The translations under genes and the position numbers were made by a program. This document shows positions 11,251 through 22,304 of a stretch of 64,000 nucleotides of DNA, one piece after another (position 1 is the first letter of the stretch; the number at the start of each line of letters is the position of its first letter). Below the pieces are notes generated by a model. That model saw nothing but the letters and a program-made list of their open reading frames with translations, ran no database searches and was not told the origin of the DNA. The DNA is from Sympetrum striolatum (lineage: Eukaryota > Arthropoda > Insecta > Odonata > Libellulidae), in assembly GCA_947579665.1 (NCBI GenBank), contig OX388350.1:35807393-35871392 (forward strand), in the 5' to 3' direction.

Positions 11251-12140
11251 TTTTGTCAATCACACAGCCAAAAATAAATAACAACCAAAATACGCCAGCG
11301 GTAAATTTCCTAAAATATTTCATAAGCCCCAACGGTCGTCATAAACAGAAACATTGAGCTCCTGGGTGTTTTTCCGAGAACTTATGAAACCATAAAAAGG
11401 CAGCTATAGAAAACCCAAACAAAATAAGACAAGAACTACGTAAACACACAAAAACCTGGAAAACGCGTTTAAACCTCGTAGAAAAAATCTAAAACTATGA
11501 ATCTTTTTTTCCCATTACAAGAAACGTAACTCATTTGGCGTCTGTTAATTCGCAGCACCATTCCGGGGCAACAATCTTAAAATCGAGCGAATTCTGAGAA
11601 TCTCGTGGGTAAGGTTTCCTCGCTTCTCCGTCATGGAACAACATAAACAACCGTGGTTTGCGGCTTAAAGAATAACCTCGGATACACAGTAACGGCTGAC
11701 TCCATTTAGGCCACCTCGGTTCATGTGCACCGCAGAAACAATTACCAAGGTTGGACATCCGCGATTCTCGGATGTAAGGACGTGGCCTCCTTAACTTCCG
11801 ACCATGTGGGTAACGATTGACGAAGCTCCGTCTTCCCCGTAATATGATAATCGAATTTCGTATCGAACGGCAGATGTGGAAGTAGCTTAAAAATCATTAC
11901 AGCGATTATCGAGGTACAAGAATTGTAAGACTATATATAAATGCCAACCGGGGTCAATTTTCTCCGGAGATCTGGGTGAAAGACACCAGGTCAGTGTCAC
12001 GAGCAAATCTACTACCCGTAAAATGCTTTATTTACGCATGTACTGAAACGAATATAGATCAATTTCACAAAAAATCTATTTGAATAAATAATTTCCAAAA
12101 CGCTTCTAAAGCGCAGAAGTATTCCACAATGTAATTTTTT
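11251..12140. other. Unassigned
   Basis: A 75-codon minus frame (11531-11758) without motifs. Otherwise AT-rich with no repeat recognised. Confidence 0.35.
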
Positions 12141-12610
12141 AACATTAGAAAGACGGCGGTGAGCATTTGACCATTTTTCACACTTTTTACTTCAAATGTT
12201 TTAAAATTTAAATAGTTTCCAATTCCTTGAAACTCTTTGACTTTGCGTGATACGATCCTAAATTTAATATGAACAGATTAAAATTAAGTTATGAACGATG
12301 TGGTATTTTTTTACATCATGCTATACCAAGAATGACGGAAGTGGTCATCTGACTGCAGCGCTCCTCGATACCTATTTATTGCTTCTTTGCATCTTGGAGG
12401 CGCTTGATTGTTTAAATATTTATTTTGTGCATTTGTATCTACGTATAGCAACATTCAATTAGTGTATTTCTATCGATCGATAGTTTATAAACAAATTTTT
12501 AGGCACAAGAAAGAGTTCATTATTTTCTGTATCTATCAATATCAATAATAAACACGCCCCACTCAAGTTCCTACGAGACATGATTGATTTTCTTTAAAAA
12601 CAAAACAATG
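12141..12610 (+). repeat. Palindrome-centred repeat family D, copy 1
   Basis: Starts TTAGAAAGACGGCGGTGAGC and continues for about 185 bases to a second, diverged start (GACGGAAGTGGTCATCTGAC, 12334-12353). The layout matches 21073-21290, including AATTTAATAT and TTGACT.TG.GTGA words. The remainder (12355-12610) matches 49520-49760: CTATTT.ATTGCTTCTTTGCA, then TTATAAACAAATTT, then ACTCAAGTTCCT. The hallmark in the better copies is the near-palindrome GTGGTCATTTGACCAC. No transposase frame; class unknown. Confidence 0.65.
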
Positions 12611-13339
12611 GTCAGTTGATTAATTTTCACAAATGAATAGTCAAGTCGGAATTAGCATATATCTGTTTGGTAAAATAATAATAAAAGAAAAAATATTTCC
12701 GACGGATGCTTACTTTTCCTAAGTATTTTTTCCCAATGAATATTTTTACACTGTGAACACAAATTATACGATTTGTTGTCACATTCTTGACAGATTTGTT
12801 AAGTTTCCTTTTTGCAATCTTACATATATTGTAGTTTTACCTTTTAAATAAAACCAGTGTATTTCGATACCCCACCAACAAAATTAAGATCCCTTCCTTC
12901 GCCTCATAATTCCACCCCTATCTCGCCCGCTTCACCTCAATTACGTCAGGCATGAAAGAGAATTACAAGCATTGCTACCCTTAATTACTTCTGCCCGACG
13001 ATGACAATTCTGCAATCAATCGCAATGCGATAACGACGTTGGCGATTGTACTCCTTTCACTAAAAACTTTCCAATCTTCATTACATCCCCACGTATCCTT
13101 ATGAATGCCGAGGCAGAAATCTCCGACCGCTCCAATGCACTTCGGGAAAGCGCACCTGTTCCTCCCACATTCTCGCTATTAAAATCGGAAAAGTACAGCA
13201 ATTAACTAGTCGGTGAAGCGGGTAGAATTGCGATCGGACAGCGAGCAACGCGGAAGCACTATCGACTCCCGCTCATCGACGAACGAAAAGGCGTAACTGG
13301 GACCGAAAATGTTGAGGCTATGACGCCATCAGGGTAGGG
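12611..13339. other. Unassigned
   Basis: AT-rich up to 12880, then a slightly more GC-rich stretch with a motif-free 61-codon minus frame (13016-13201). Confidence 0.35.
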
Positions 13340-13500
13340 TGTCCAGAGACCGATTGTAAAACCGGGACGTTAACTAATTTAAGGAGGACATATCCGAGAT
13401 GATCTAGACACAACCAGGGATTTATCGGGATGAATCCGGGACAATGTTCTAGCTCAGTGACAATCTTAGTAGGGATTTAGTATTCATTTTCATAAAATTA
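13340..13500 (+). repeat. CCGGGAC-rich repeat family, copy 1
   Basis: Begins AGGGTGTCCAGAGACCG, then AAAACCGGGAC, ATATCCG, GACACAACCAGGGATTTATC, CCGGGACAATGTTC and a TTAGTAGG block. The same blocks in the same order occur at 18560-18700, and a reversed piece is at 14070-14118. No frame or terminal inverted repeat is clear. Likely a non-autonomous DNA element. Confidence 0.65.
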
Positions 13501-13953
13501 TATAGTTAGCAATGAAATTACGGGACGCTCACATGTACCGGTTATTTAGAAACGCTACTAAATTAGTTTCTATTGATCAGCTGAGGTATAATTAACTAAC
13601 TAAACAGCGTATGCATAGACTAACGTCACATGAGAACTAGTTATCCATAATCGGTATGTTTCAACCGAAAATCTGTCTTTTACTTTGTGATCATTGCATC
13701 AAAAACCTGTAGAAGAGCATTTTCCCTAATTATTACTCGGTCTCTTCAATTTTGCTACATTTATGACTGTTACCAACTTATTTACATTTATGAATATAAA
13801 ATATAACGTATTTCATTATTTTTTTATGAAAATAATTAAATAGTTTGGCAATAAATGCATTAAAACAAGAAAAACAAGAGCAAGCAACTAATTAGACGTA
13901 TTCTAATACTAAAAAACAATATGTCCAAGCTTCATTTCGTGGAAAGGTGATAC

Positions 13954-14035
13954 AACCATCTTAAATGAAAACCACTTGGTAGTATAATACATATATATTG
14001 TGGAAGCTACCAAATGTTTTTCATTTAAGATGGTT
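13954..14035. repeat. Inverted repeat, 29 bp arms
   Basis: AACCATCTTAAATGAAAACC plus nine more bases (13954-13982) is complementary to 14007-14035 with about two mismatches, around a 24-base AT-rich loop. It lies just upstream of a reversed CCGGGAC-family piece. It may be a tiny foldback insertion; no flanking duplication was found. Confidence 0.75.
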
Positions 14036-14069
14036 ATTCTAATACTCCTAACTACGACAATGACTATAT

Positions 14070-14118
14070 AATGACTAACTAGAACACTGTCCCGATAAAT
14101 TCCACTGGCCCCAGTGTC
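14070..14118 (-). repeat. CCGGGAC-rich repeat, reversed piece
   Basis: The complement reads GGAATTTATCGGGACAGTG followed by TTCTAGTTAGT, matching the 3' half of the copies at 13340 and 18560. The 5' half is missing. Confidence 0.55.
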
Positions 14119-14639
14119 CTGAATATTGGTTCGATAAAAAGTATATGTCTTGAATTTCAACAACAGGTCTAAGTGTAGGCACACAACGCTTCTTTATAAA
14201 ATAACTCCTTATCGAGGTATTGGGCAATATGGAGGCATAACCACCCTTACTGAGCAATCAATCTTTTCTTGGAATCGGGGCGATATCTCGAACCCGGAGA
14301 GCATAGCAGATACGGATAACTGGATAGCTGTTCCATTCATCCACGATAAAGGGCAGGAGATAAACACTCAAAAGGAGTTTCAAATGCGCTGCATTTTTAC
14401 TTCCTAAGGCTGCGTCTTAAGCAATCGTGGGCTGACTCCATAAACGATTAACGGCCAAATTTTCCTTACGCACGGAGGAGAATGCAAACTGATCTGGGAT
14501 GGAGTTTCTCTCATCAAAGACGAATCATAAATGCAACGAATGTGAGTCATTACTTCTCGTGACATGGATTCTTTCAAGACTCGCATTTGCAAATACCGAA
14601 AAGATTGCGTGAAGTTACTGAATAGAAATCGGAAACAAG
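14119..14639. other. Unassigned
   Basis: Overlapping 85- and 98-codon frames (14150-14407 plus, 14404-14700 minus) lack motifs; the latter runs into the next element. No host gene supported. Confidence 0.35.
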
Positions 14640-14995
14640 TACCGTGTATACTCAAGTATAAGCCTATCAAAATAAAAGCCGAGGGACCTAATTTTATCAA
14701 AAAAACTGAGAAAACAAATTAACTCCCGAATAAACCGAGGGAGGCAAATGCAGCAGCTACTAATAAATTTCAAAATAAAAATAGAACCCAATAATATAAC
14801 AGTAATTGAGGCATTAAGCGGGTTAAATGTCAAAAGAATTGTTAATTGAGCACATGATGAATTTACAAGCCGATTTCCGACTAGGGCAGAATTTTTTGAT
14901 CGGAGGAACAGGAAAATTATACCTTCGCTCGAGTATAAGTCGAGGGGGCGCTTTTTCAGCATAAAAGAGGTATTTTTACACTAGTATATACGGTA
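14640..14995 (+). mobile_element. MITE family B, full-length copy
   Basis: Bounded by TACCGTGTATACT (14640) and its inverse AGTATATACGGTA (ending 14995), giving a 356 bp element with 13 bp ends. TA at each margin suggests a TA target duplication as in Tc1/mariner-type elements. Inside are the family's marks: CAAGTATAAGCC, CCGAGGGACCTAATTTTATC, GCAGCAGCTACT, TTTCAAAATAAAAATAGA and GAGGCATTAAG. No transposase frame, so it is non-autonomous. Other copies: 15955-16461 (minus), 37925-38130, 44647-44930, 52863-53357. Frames at 14404-14962 (minus) are shadows. Confidence 0.8.
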
Positions 14996-14999
14996 TGAT

Positions 15000-15269
15000 T
15001 TAGAGGTTAAAAATATCCAGTAGCCGTCTTGGTCGGCGTTTATCCTCCCATTTACCGGTATTCGGCGAAAACAAGAGAACACACCGGACTTTAATAACAC
15101 TATATACGGTGGAGTAAGGAATGTATTCACTCGTGACGAAGAATGAATTGCTTTCGAAAAACGAATTGGGTGCTTCTCAAAAAGTGCGGTGTTCTTGTAT
15201 TCTCGGAATACCGGTCAATAAGACACGAAACGCCGACAAAAACGGTTATTGGAGATTTTAAACCTCTAA
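15000..15269 (+). mobile_element. Foldback MITE family A, full-length copy
   Basis: A 270 bp element from TTAGAGGTTAAAA to its inverse TTTTAAACCTCTAA. Arms of about 70-90 bp are complementary: GTCTTGGTCGGCGT against ACGCCGACAAAAAC, and TTACCGGTATTCGG against CTCGGAATACCGG. A 100 bp loop carries no frame. It starts 4 bases after the end of the neighbouring family B element. Confidence 0.85.
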
Positions 15270-15954
15270 TACTATATACTGTATGTTATAAATCTAACCA
15301 ACTATCACCTCCTGAAGTTTGTCTCCATCCACCGTCAGGGTAACGAGGAAATTAATCCAGAATACGGAAACCGAAAGCGCAGTATTCCTCATTAGAGAAC
15401 ATCGACCTCGTATTTTAATATGCGGTCTGTATTCCGCTGTTATAAGGATTATTAAGGTACCACTGAAGAGCCCACGCTAATCCAAACCGATACATCTGGT
15501 GCGTAACCCACCTGTCGCACCGCCCAAAATCGTTTACATCAATTTAGAGACACGATTCCCGATTTAAAAATAAAGAAGTCACTACGGCAAAACTCAATAT
15601 ATACATGCAAGGCGCTGATCACCGTCAAGCAGAGGAACTTTCGGGTGCACAATTGGCAGACCCACATGGAAGAAAAGGGAAAAAATAGAGACGCTAATCC
15701 TTTGCGCTCCACTTCATAAATCCAGAAGGATTACGAGAGTACTGGCGCCGCTTACGACTGGAAGACTTAGATACCGCGGAGATTTAACGACACGGGGAAG
15801 CACTGAGGAAAACTTTAAATGCGGTACATTAGCAAGAGCAGGAATAAACAGGGAACTAGAGAATGATACCATGCTGTTCGCAATGTAAGTACTGGAGCCT
15901 ACGAAAAAAGTAATGCTCGTTATGGATGGAGGACAGCAATGCCTATACAGGTAT
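15270..15954. other. Unassigned
   Basis: No frame above chance and no repeat recognised. Confidence 0.35.
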
Positions 15955-16461
15955 TACCGTACATACTCGTGTATGAGTGGAGTTTTTCATCACATTTTTT
16001 ACGCTGCACCCCGCAATATATATACTCGAGTGAGGGAGAAGTATGAGGAACCTAATTAAATGAATATATACATATATATTAATGTATTACTAATAATAAT
16101 AAATCGTCTTTATTTGGATGAGAACGAGACTAAAAGATAACCCATATTATATTATGTATTATTTAATTATTTCAATTCATTTTCAACAATATTAGAATAT
16201 GTATTGATTTATAGGTATTAAATTAATACCTATATTAACACATAAATCTTACAATTTAATAAATATTCAAAAACATTTAACGAAATGATGCCTCAATCAC
16301 TGTAATGTGATTGGAATCTATTTTCATTTTGAAAAATAACCAGTAGCTGCTGCATTTCCCACCCTAGGCTTATATTCGAGTCAGTTTTCCCAGTTTAGTG
16401 ATAAAATCAGGCGCCTCGTCCTAAATTCGGGTCAGCCTATACTCGAGTAAAATATACGGTA
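15955..16461 (-). mobile_element. MITE family B, inverted copy with nested tail
   Basis: TACCGTACATACTCG (15955) and ATATACGGTA (ending 16461) mark the ends of a 507 bp copy on the minus strand. The head part on the minus strand shows ACTCGAGTATAGGCTGACCC and GCAGCAGCTACTGGTTATTT-type family words. It is about 150 bases longer than the 14.6 kb copy, explained at least partly by a retroelement tail nested at 16089-16142. Confidence 0.75.
16089..16142 (-). mobile_element. Retroelement 3' tail, family T, nested
   Basis: The minus strand reads CTTTTAGTCTCGTTCTCATC then CAAATAAAGACGATTTATTA and TTATTA repeats, the same 3' end as at 24281 and 46651. It lies inside the family B element, so it inserted later. 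Confidence 0.7.
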
Positions 16462-18419
16462 TATCAAACAGAGGAATCAAAACCAACGGTGTAACTCTTA
16501 TGAGTTTAAATATTCGATAGTTGTAGATGTCCAAGCTATTTCCTTGATAAAGGTGTATTCATACCAGCAACAGGAGCGATCAGAATGCGAGATTGTATCT
16601 CTTAGATTAAAAATATAGACATCGAAAAAAGTAGAAATCAAACTTCACCAATTTTATTTTACGAAATTTTTCGAGCTTTAGAGCGGCCATCTTGAAACTA
16701 ACACATTCAAGGTTCTGCAAAAGATAACTTTTCTATCGGTGTAACGCTTAATTAAAAAATTTGAAAAATAAACTTTTTGAAGTACCCGCAGAATACAGAA
16801 AAGTTAAAATAAAGTTTTTTTCAGCGTCGAAAATATAAGTACGTCAAATAATGTTTTGAAAACATTTGAAAAAGGTGTTTGCTTCGAATTTAATCACGTA
16901 ATACAGCATAAACAAAGAAAATCATAGTTATGCCGCTATGAAAAACGATTCTGATAGAGGGAACTATTTTCCATACGCCTAAGAACAGTAATTACGTGAA
17001 TTTTTTCACTTGAATGGAGGCCTACCCATCAACTTAATTTCATCAAGATCTGGATTTCCCACGTCTGAAATTTTCCTTATGAAATGCTTTCTTTTGTGCC
17101 TTCCACTTCATAAAACAGGAAGTATCACTTTCTCTAATGCACAGTTTCATGCAAGAATGTGCTCTATAAGTATGCTTACGAATACTTTCTCTGTTGAAAG
17201 GTACGGAACAAGTATGCGCATTTCATTATATCACCAATTCCTAACGTTACTTCGATCGATAGTTTCCTAAGTGAAATCGCAGGAAATCATTGCCTACAAG
17301 AAGAACGCGGTATTTAAGAATCAATACACACAAGAGCGCATGGTAATTCGCTAAGTTGTCAAAATACTAAATGCCAAATAAATAACATTATACGCTCCAA
17401 TGCGATGTTATATATTAGGCTCCTTCAAATAATCAATCGTTTACACCATAGGTTCCCCAAGTCCATATGGACCCAAGGGATCCATATAGATCTATAGTCA
17501 TGTCAGGGAATAAAAAAGCGAGGGTCCAAGGTTTATTTCAATTTTTGGGAGTGTTTATTTCAATTTTGGGAGCCAAATTATCTCATTTAAAAGATAATGT
17601 AACCAAATGGAAACCAGATACGAGTTTTTAACATGAAAATTCAATATTAGGCAACTAGGGATTAAAATGGAATATGGAATATTAAAAGGGGTCCATGGGA
17701 AAAAATTCGGGAACCTACGGTTTAAACTAAGTAAGGACATCACTAAAACCTTTGAATTCCAAATATCTTTGAGACAATTCTGTCGGTGGCCATAGGTAAT
17801 TTATAAACAAGAAAAGGCAACCAAAACACCAACTGGGTATTTCAGTAAGGTTTTAAAATAAAATACAAAATTTTGCAACGCAAATCCCTTATCGAAAAGA
17901 TAATCTACCTCCGGAAACAACGAAGTACCTATGCGTAATACAATTATGCTTCCTCTCCTGTTTGTTTGATGCAATGAAACTTGACCGTAGCCATCTTATC
18001 GAACTATACATGACTGAGTACGTGATGTCATACCAACTCCATGATGTCGTCGATGCGTGTGATTAGTCAATCCCTTCCAACGATTACTGAAGCAACTCAT
18101 GCTATAATTAACAACTGAAATATGACGCTGGCTGACAAAATTGATGATCACCCTCTTTCCTATTAACCTAATGGCTGAAGTTACGCTAAGGAAAAATGCC
18201 GTGAAATGAAATGATCCCAGAGCTTCTTAACTGATTAATTCCTCCTTCACAGCGACACATGGGCTAATGAATATGGATTAGGCAAACGAGTATTTTGGAA
18301 CAATGATGTGTAAAAGAAAGTGGTAGGCGGGCATTCTTTACGAGAATTTTAGCGTAAGGAAAATTAAAAGGATTATCTTATGGGTAAAAGATGTGATGAG
18401 AGTATTTCATCTAACATTG
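16462..18419. other. Unassigned
   Basis: Nearly 2 kb of AT-rich DNA. An 86-codon plus frame (17010-17270) and a 62-codon minus frame (17555-17743) lack motifs. Small local duplications such as TCCATATGGA/TCCATATAGA (17462-17495) occur. No gene, satellite or named element seen. Confidence 0.4.
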
Positions 18420-18500
18420 GCTACAAGAGGTAGTAGAGGGGAATGAGGCTTACTAGGCAAGATGAGGAGTGGGGTAGTTTGGGCTAGCGAACCTAACCAA
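18420..18500 (+). repeat. Dispersed repeat family C, copy 1
   Basis: GGAATGAGGCTTACTAGGCA then GATGAGGAGTGGGGTAGTTT. The complement of this block recurs at 36350-36410 and 51975-52030, where extra sequence upstream (GTGGACTTGT, CTACTCGTAGAGT) is also shared. No frame. Class unknown. Confidence 0.6.
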
Positions 18501-18559
18501 TCCAGAATTCTAGAAGCAGAACATTTTCAGTTAATACGGGCCAGTATTCAGCACCACTC

Positions 18560-18700
18560 TTACCTATGGTGCCCAGTGACCATTCGTGCAAAACCGGGAC
18601 ATTTCCTACCTTCAGGAAGAAATATCCGGGACCATCGGGACACAACTAGGAATTTACCGGGACAATGTTCAAGTTCCGTCATTATCATAGTTAGGATAAA
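18560..18700 (+). repeat. CCGGGAC-rich repeat family, copy 2
   Basis: GGTGCCCAGTGACC, AAAACCGGGACATTTCC, AATATCCGGGACCAT, GGGACACAACTAGGAATTTA, CCGGGACAATGTTC and ATAGTTAGG in that order, as in the copy at 13340. The 109-codon frame here is a shadow. Confidence 0.65.
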
Positions 18701-18718
18701 TAGAATAATTCATTTCTT

Positions 18719-19035
18719 TCATTCCATCAGAATTAGAATACTTCTACCCTCAATTACAAAATTTAGCATACCTTCCCCTCTCAATATTTGACCCACCCAT
18801 TTCCTCTTCCGATGTTTAATCATTTCAATAAAAGCCCTCTCCTCCCCAACCATCTCCAGCACCTCCGTGTACCTTTTCCTATCCATCCAACTTACCTTTT
18901 CCACTCAACGCAAAGCCCACATCTCGAAAGCATCTAAAAGTCCTACTTCTTCCTTTCTTAATACCCACACGTTTCGCACCCATACAGCAAAAGACTCCAC
19001 ACCAACATACCTCGTTAGCTTCATGTAATCACAAC
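18719..19035 (-). mobile_element. LINE reverse transcriptase C-terminal fragment
   Basis: On the minus strand, an upstream piece reads LTRYVGVESFAVW and LRKEEVGLLDAFEMW; the next frame (18904-18719) gives MEKVSWMDRKRYTEVLEM, then GEERAFIEMIKHRKRKWVGQ and ILRGEGML. This is the well-known C-terminal region of non-LTR reverse transcriptases, with the F..W / R.TEVL / KRKW.G.ILR.EG series. Clade cannot be fixed by eye. At least one frame change lies near 18905. Inactive remnant; related pieces are at 43370-43990. Confidence 0.85.
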
Positions 19036-19907
19036 CACGTAAAAAAACTGACAAAAGATGAAAGATACATTTCTATCCGGTACGAAAAACCGAATGAAAA
19101 GTATTTCATTCCTCACTCTGTGGTAGAAGGAATCTGATACATAGTAGACGAGGTCAAACCTTCCGTATTTCCCGTGGAGCAGCAACTCTACGTAAGCGGG
19201 ACTTTCATCGGATATTTGAGTGGTAGCGAGTTGTCATCCCGATTCGATAATGGAATTTTGATTGCGTGGTATCGCTCCTTGAGAAGTGTGGCGGATCCCA
19301 AAGAAAGTTGATTGATGAAAGCCCCGAATTCGGGTGAACGCGCACGGACCGGGAAGGAGAGACTTCCGGAGGTGACCACGGGGGAAACCGCTACGCGGAG
19401 TTGGCTTTAATTTCACCGCTATTAATTAAGCGGCCATTATTAATTTCTGGATTACGCCGTCGGCGACGAGCTCGTTTTGAATCGGCGGAAGAGTCGCTTG
19501 CGTCGGGGTTGACTAACTATTATTATTACGTCATATCTAAAACAAAATTCACAAGTTCACGCATCTTTCAACCGCTAACTAATTTTTATTCAGTGTTCTA
19601 TCTGAATGCACGAGTTAATTCTATCATCTTCCCAACATTAATTCATCGAAAAAATAACACGGTAAAAATTCTACGTGCAATGCCCACACCCAATCCAACT
19701 TTCAAGGAGGTTCGTAGCTTTACTATATAGATTTCAATTACAAATCGGGGATTTAATTCTCTAACTTAGCCTTTCGTGTGGAATTCAGTTTTGAGCGGAA
19801 TTGTCGGTCATCTTGGCACTTCAAAACCAATGAAACGATAGTTTTCACGAAAATTCCTCTCAAAACTTAATTTCATACGGAACGCTAAGTTACAGAATTA
19901 AACCCCA
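19036..19907. other. Unassigned
   Basis: 19180-19500 is slightly GC-richer with overlapping motif-free frames on both strands (60-109 codons). No element recognised. Confidence 0.35.
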
Positions 19908-20018
19908 GTTCCTTTAATGTAAATTTAGGATAATTTTAGATTCATTAGAGTGGTCTATTATCGAAGAAATTGCCATTGGAAGAATTCGTTTTCGAACAGT
20001 TTGCTTTCGAAGAATTAG
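19908..20018 (+). repeat. Dispersed repeat, copy 2
   Basis: Same orientation partner of 175-290: CAGTTCCTTTAATGTAAATT, TAGGATAATTTTAGATTCAT and GAAGAATTCGTTTTCGAA. Confidence 0.6.
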
Positions 20019-20284
20019 CACGCTTCGTACCGTATTCCCATTGCTACACATTGTGATTTTAGATATTGTCAGGGCACTTATCTTTATGAAGTGAATATTC
20101 CTCATTTAGTCAGGTTAGAGAAATATATATCCTATAATAAAATCAACCGACTCACGATTTAATAGTTATAGGCTAATCTTCTACGTCATCAGTTAAATTC
20201 CTTTGCTATAACCGAAACAAATATACAAATAAAATTCTGAGGTAATATTGATTTCACAGCAAATAATTCACGTGAAACCTGGAC

Positions 20285-20345
20285 TTGACTGCCACCTGAC
20301 TTACCTTACACTGCCACTGTCTAACTGTAGCAATTATTTTTTTAT
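20285..20345 (+). repeat. Short repeat, partner at 41.1 kb
   Basis: CTGCCACCTGACTT is followed, after a spacer, by GTCTAACTGTAGCAATTATT. At 41110-41155 the same blocks (CTGCCACCTGACTT, GTTTAACTGCAGCAAATAAT) are closer together. Too short to class. Confidence 0.45.
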
Positions 20346-21064
20346 ATATTTATTGAGAACATTAACGTCCTGTCAGACTAAGAACCTGTCGATAAGACGG
20401 ATATCTACAATTACAGCAAAGGAATATTAATATTAAACAGCCAAAAGAAGCAGCTCCTCACGTAAAAAACATAACTAACGTGCTGTAAGTGATTCAAGTA
20501 ATAAATAAAGCCAAGATAAAAAACAAGCATCGCAATGAAAACAAAATTGGACATGAAAAAAATAATAATCATAATATCGGTTTTCGGTTCGGGTGCCGAC
20601 CACTGCCAACCCCGCACCAAACCCCCCACGAGCGGCAGGGGATGATCAACCGAATTGATGCACATAATAGGCAGAGAATGGCCCCCTTAACTGGTCCCAT
20701 GACCATCCAAATACCGCTCTTTCTACAGTTACGTCGCTAACAATGCGCATGCTGTGGACGCGTGATTCGCCCATGCATCCAACGTTTAATCGTCCAAGCG
20801 ACATCGCACGGTTTGAAACATCCTGCCCTCAAGACTTGGTCAGCTGCCATCGCAGCAATCTCGCTTCCGGTGAGGAGGAAAGACGATATTTGAAATGGGA
20901 TGCTCCGGGAATCCACTCAAGCCTGGAAAGTGGACGGGAAATAAGCTCCGCGAATCTTCTGCGAATCCGGACATACCGATGAAAACATTTCCCTATGGGT
21001 TTGTCTCCAAGCTTCGCACACGAAATTTCGGAACACCTGTAACTGTGACGGAAGCTCCTTGACC
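20346..21064. other. Unassigned; less AT-rich core
   Basis: 20580-21050 is GC-richer and has frames of 79 codons (20743-20982, plus) and 89 codons (20829-21098, minus) without recognisable domains. An exon cannot be excluded, but no splice-site or motif evidence supports one. Confidence 0.3.
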
Positions 21065-21290
21065 TGGTATATAACACTAAAAGGTCGGCGGTGGTCATTT
21101 GTTCACTTTTCAGGGTTTTACTAAAATTTTGTTAGGTTGAATATTTTTCAATTTTTTTACTCTTTGACTGTGTGTGACATCATCGCAAATTTAATATACA
21201 CGAATTAAAATTTTTCTAACACTAGCGTGGTAATTTTTACAGCTTGTTACAACTAGAAAGACGGCTTGTGGTCATTTGAGTACTTCCTCC
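21065..21290 (+). repeat. Palindrome-centred repeat family D, tandem pair
   Basis: AACACTAAAAGGTCGGCGG then GTGGTCATTTG at 21073-21100, and a second start AACTAGAAAGACGGCTTGTG then GTCATTTGAG at 21251-21279. The period is about 178 bases, similar to 12141-12353. Between them TTTGACTGTGTGTGACATC and AAATTTAATAT match the 12.2 kb copy. Confidence 0.65.
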
Positions 21291-21399
21291 TTTCAAGCCA
21301 AATACCTTTCTCTCGGATTAAAAAAAATACGTTCCTGCAGATACTTATACTTGAATAATTTATTACATTAATATCCATATAAATGACGTCGTCGTCTCG

Positions 21400-21655
21400 A
21401 CGACGAAGATAATAAATTGTTGCTCATTTGAATTAGATTTCTAGATTTTTCCAAGAAATCCCTCCCCCCAACCCAACCCCGGGGTTGGGTTGGGTTGGGG
21501 GGAGGGAACCCAACGTTGCCGTGTGTCAACGGATCATTTCTAGCAAAATCACGAAAATTCTTAATTTTCATAGTAGAATGTCGATCAAAAGACGCTTGTA
21601 TATCTCTTTGAGCTAGTGAGACGACGAAGATAATAAATTATTGCTCATTTGAATT
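21400..21655. repeat. 35 bp direct repeats around a GC hairpin
   Basis: ACGACGAAGATAATAAATTG plus 15 more bases (21400-21434) recurs at 21621-21655 with one mismatch. Between them, 21460-21506 is a near-perfect GC-rich palindrome: the C-rich arm 21460-21480 and the G-rich arm 21481-21506, which has one extra TTGGG unit. A second small palindrome, CGTCGTCTCGACGACG, lies just before at 21388-21403. Confidence 0.8.
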
Positions 21656-21844
21656 GTTTATAACTTTTTAAATCGATTTCCACGCGGTCAATTTTTTTTA
21701 TGGTCCCCCCTGCTGTGGCGGCCGGGCGCTCCTGAGCTGCGAAGGTGAGCTAAGGGTCCGGATTAGGATGGAGACCCTCCAAATTTCTACCTGAAAAAAG
21801 TAACTAGTAACCCCCAGATAACTACCATTAACCTAAACAATTAA

Positions 21845-21945
21845 ACGACTCAAAGAAGCAATAAAATAGGTGTTTAGATACGAAGTGATCAAATAACCAC
21901 TTCCTGTCCTAGGTAGATTAAAACTCCCGTCCTTCTAGTATTAAA
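21845..21945 (-). repeat. Repeat family D, reversed piece
   Basis: The minus strand reads TACTAGAAGGACGGGAG, then GGACAGGAAGTGGTTATTTG, ATCACTTCG and CCTATTTTATTGCTTCTTTG, matching 49296-49350 and 49520-49550. Confidence 0.6.
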
Positions 21946-22272
21946 AGGGTGTGGAATTGGACATAAAAACCTCCCTTGCATCTCTGTGAGAAGTAAGGAT
22001 CTGCGGATGCTTTAACACATGAGCGAATGATTTAGCAATGGCGTAAGATGAATACAGCGGCATGAGAGAGAATGATAGATCCGTAGCCTTGAAAAACAAT
22101 ACGAATTGTGATGACATCAAGGACATCCGCCGTGAAGATTTTGATGTTTATACGCTGGTTCAAACGAATACAAAACAAATAGTCTACATATCGACGCGAA
22201 TTTTAGTGGACTTTCACCCGAACGATGGATGGCTTAAAAAAATAAACATGTACACACTACTACTGTAATGTG
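21946..22272. other. Unassigned
   Basis: Two opposed short frames (21941-22126 minus, 22062-22268 plus) without motifs. Confidence 0.3.
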
Positions 22273-22304
22273 TTAAAGGTTTTAAATAACCAATAACCGT
22301 CTTT
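22273..22304 (+). mobile_element. Possible MITE family A remnant
   Basis: TTAAAGGTTTTAAATAACCA then ATAACCGTCTTT resembles the first 32 bases of the family A left arm. Similarity stops at 22304, so this is weak. Confidence 0.35.

Noticed and set aside
14404..14962. Minus-strand frames of 98 and 115 codons
   Set aside because: They lie mainly across the non-coding MITE family B copy and are shadows.
21460..21506. Telomere-like repeat
   Set aside because: Only a few TTGGG units inside a palindrome; the usual insect telomere unit is TTAGG and no array is present.
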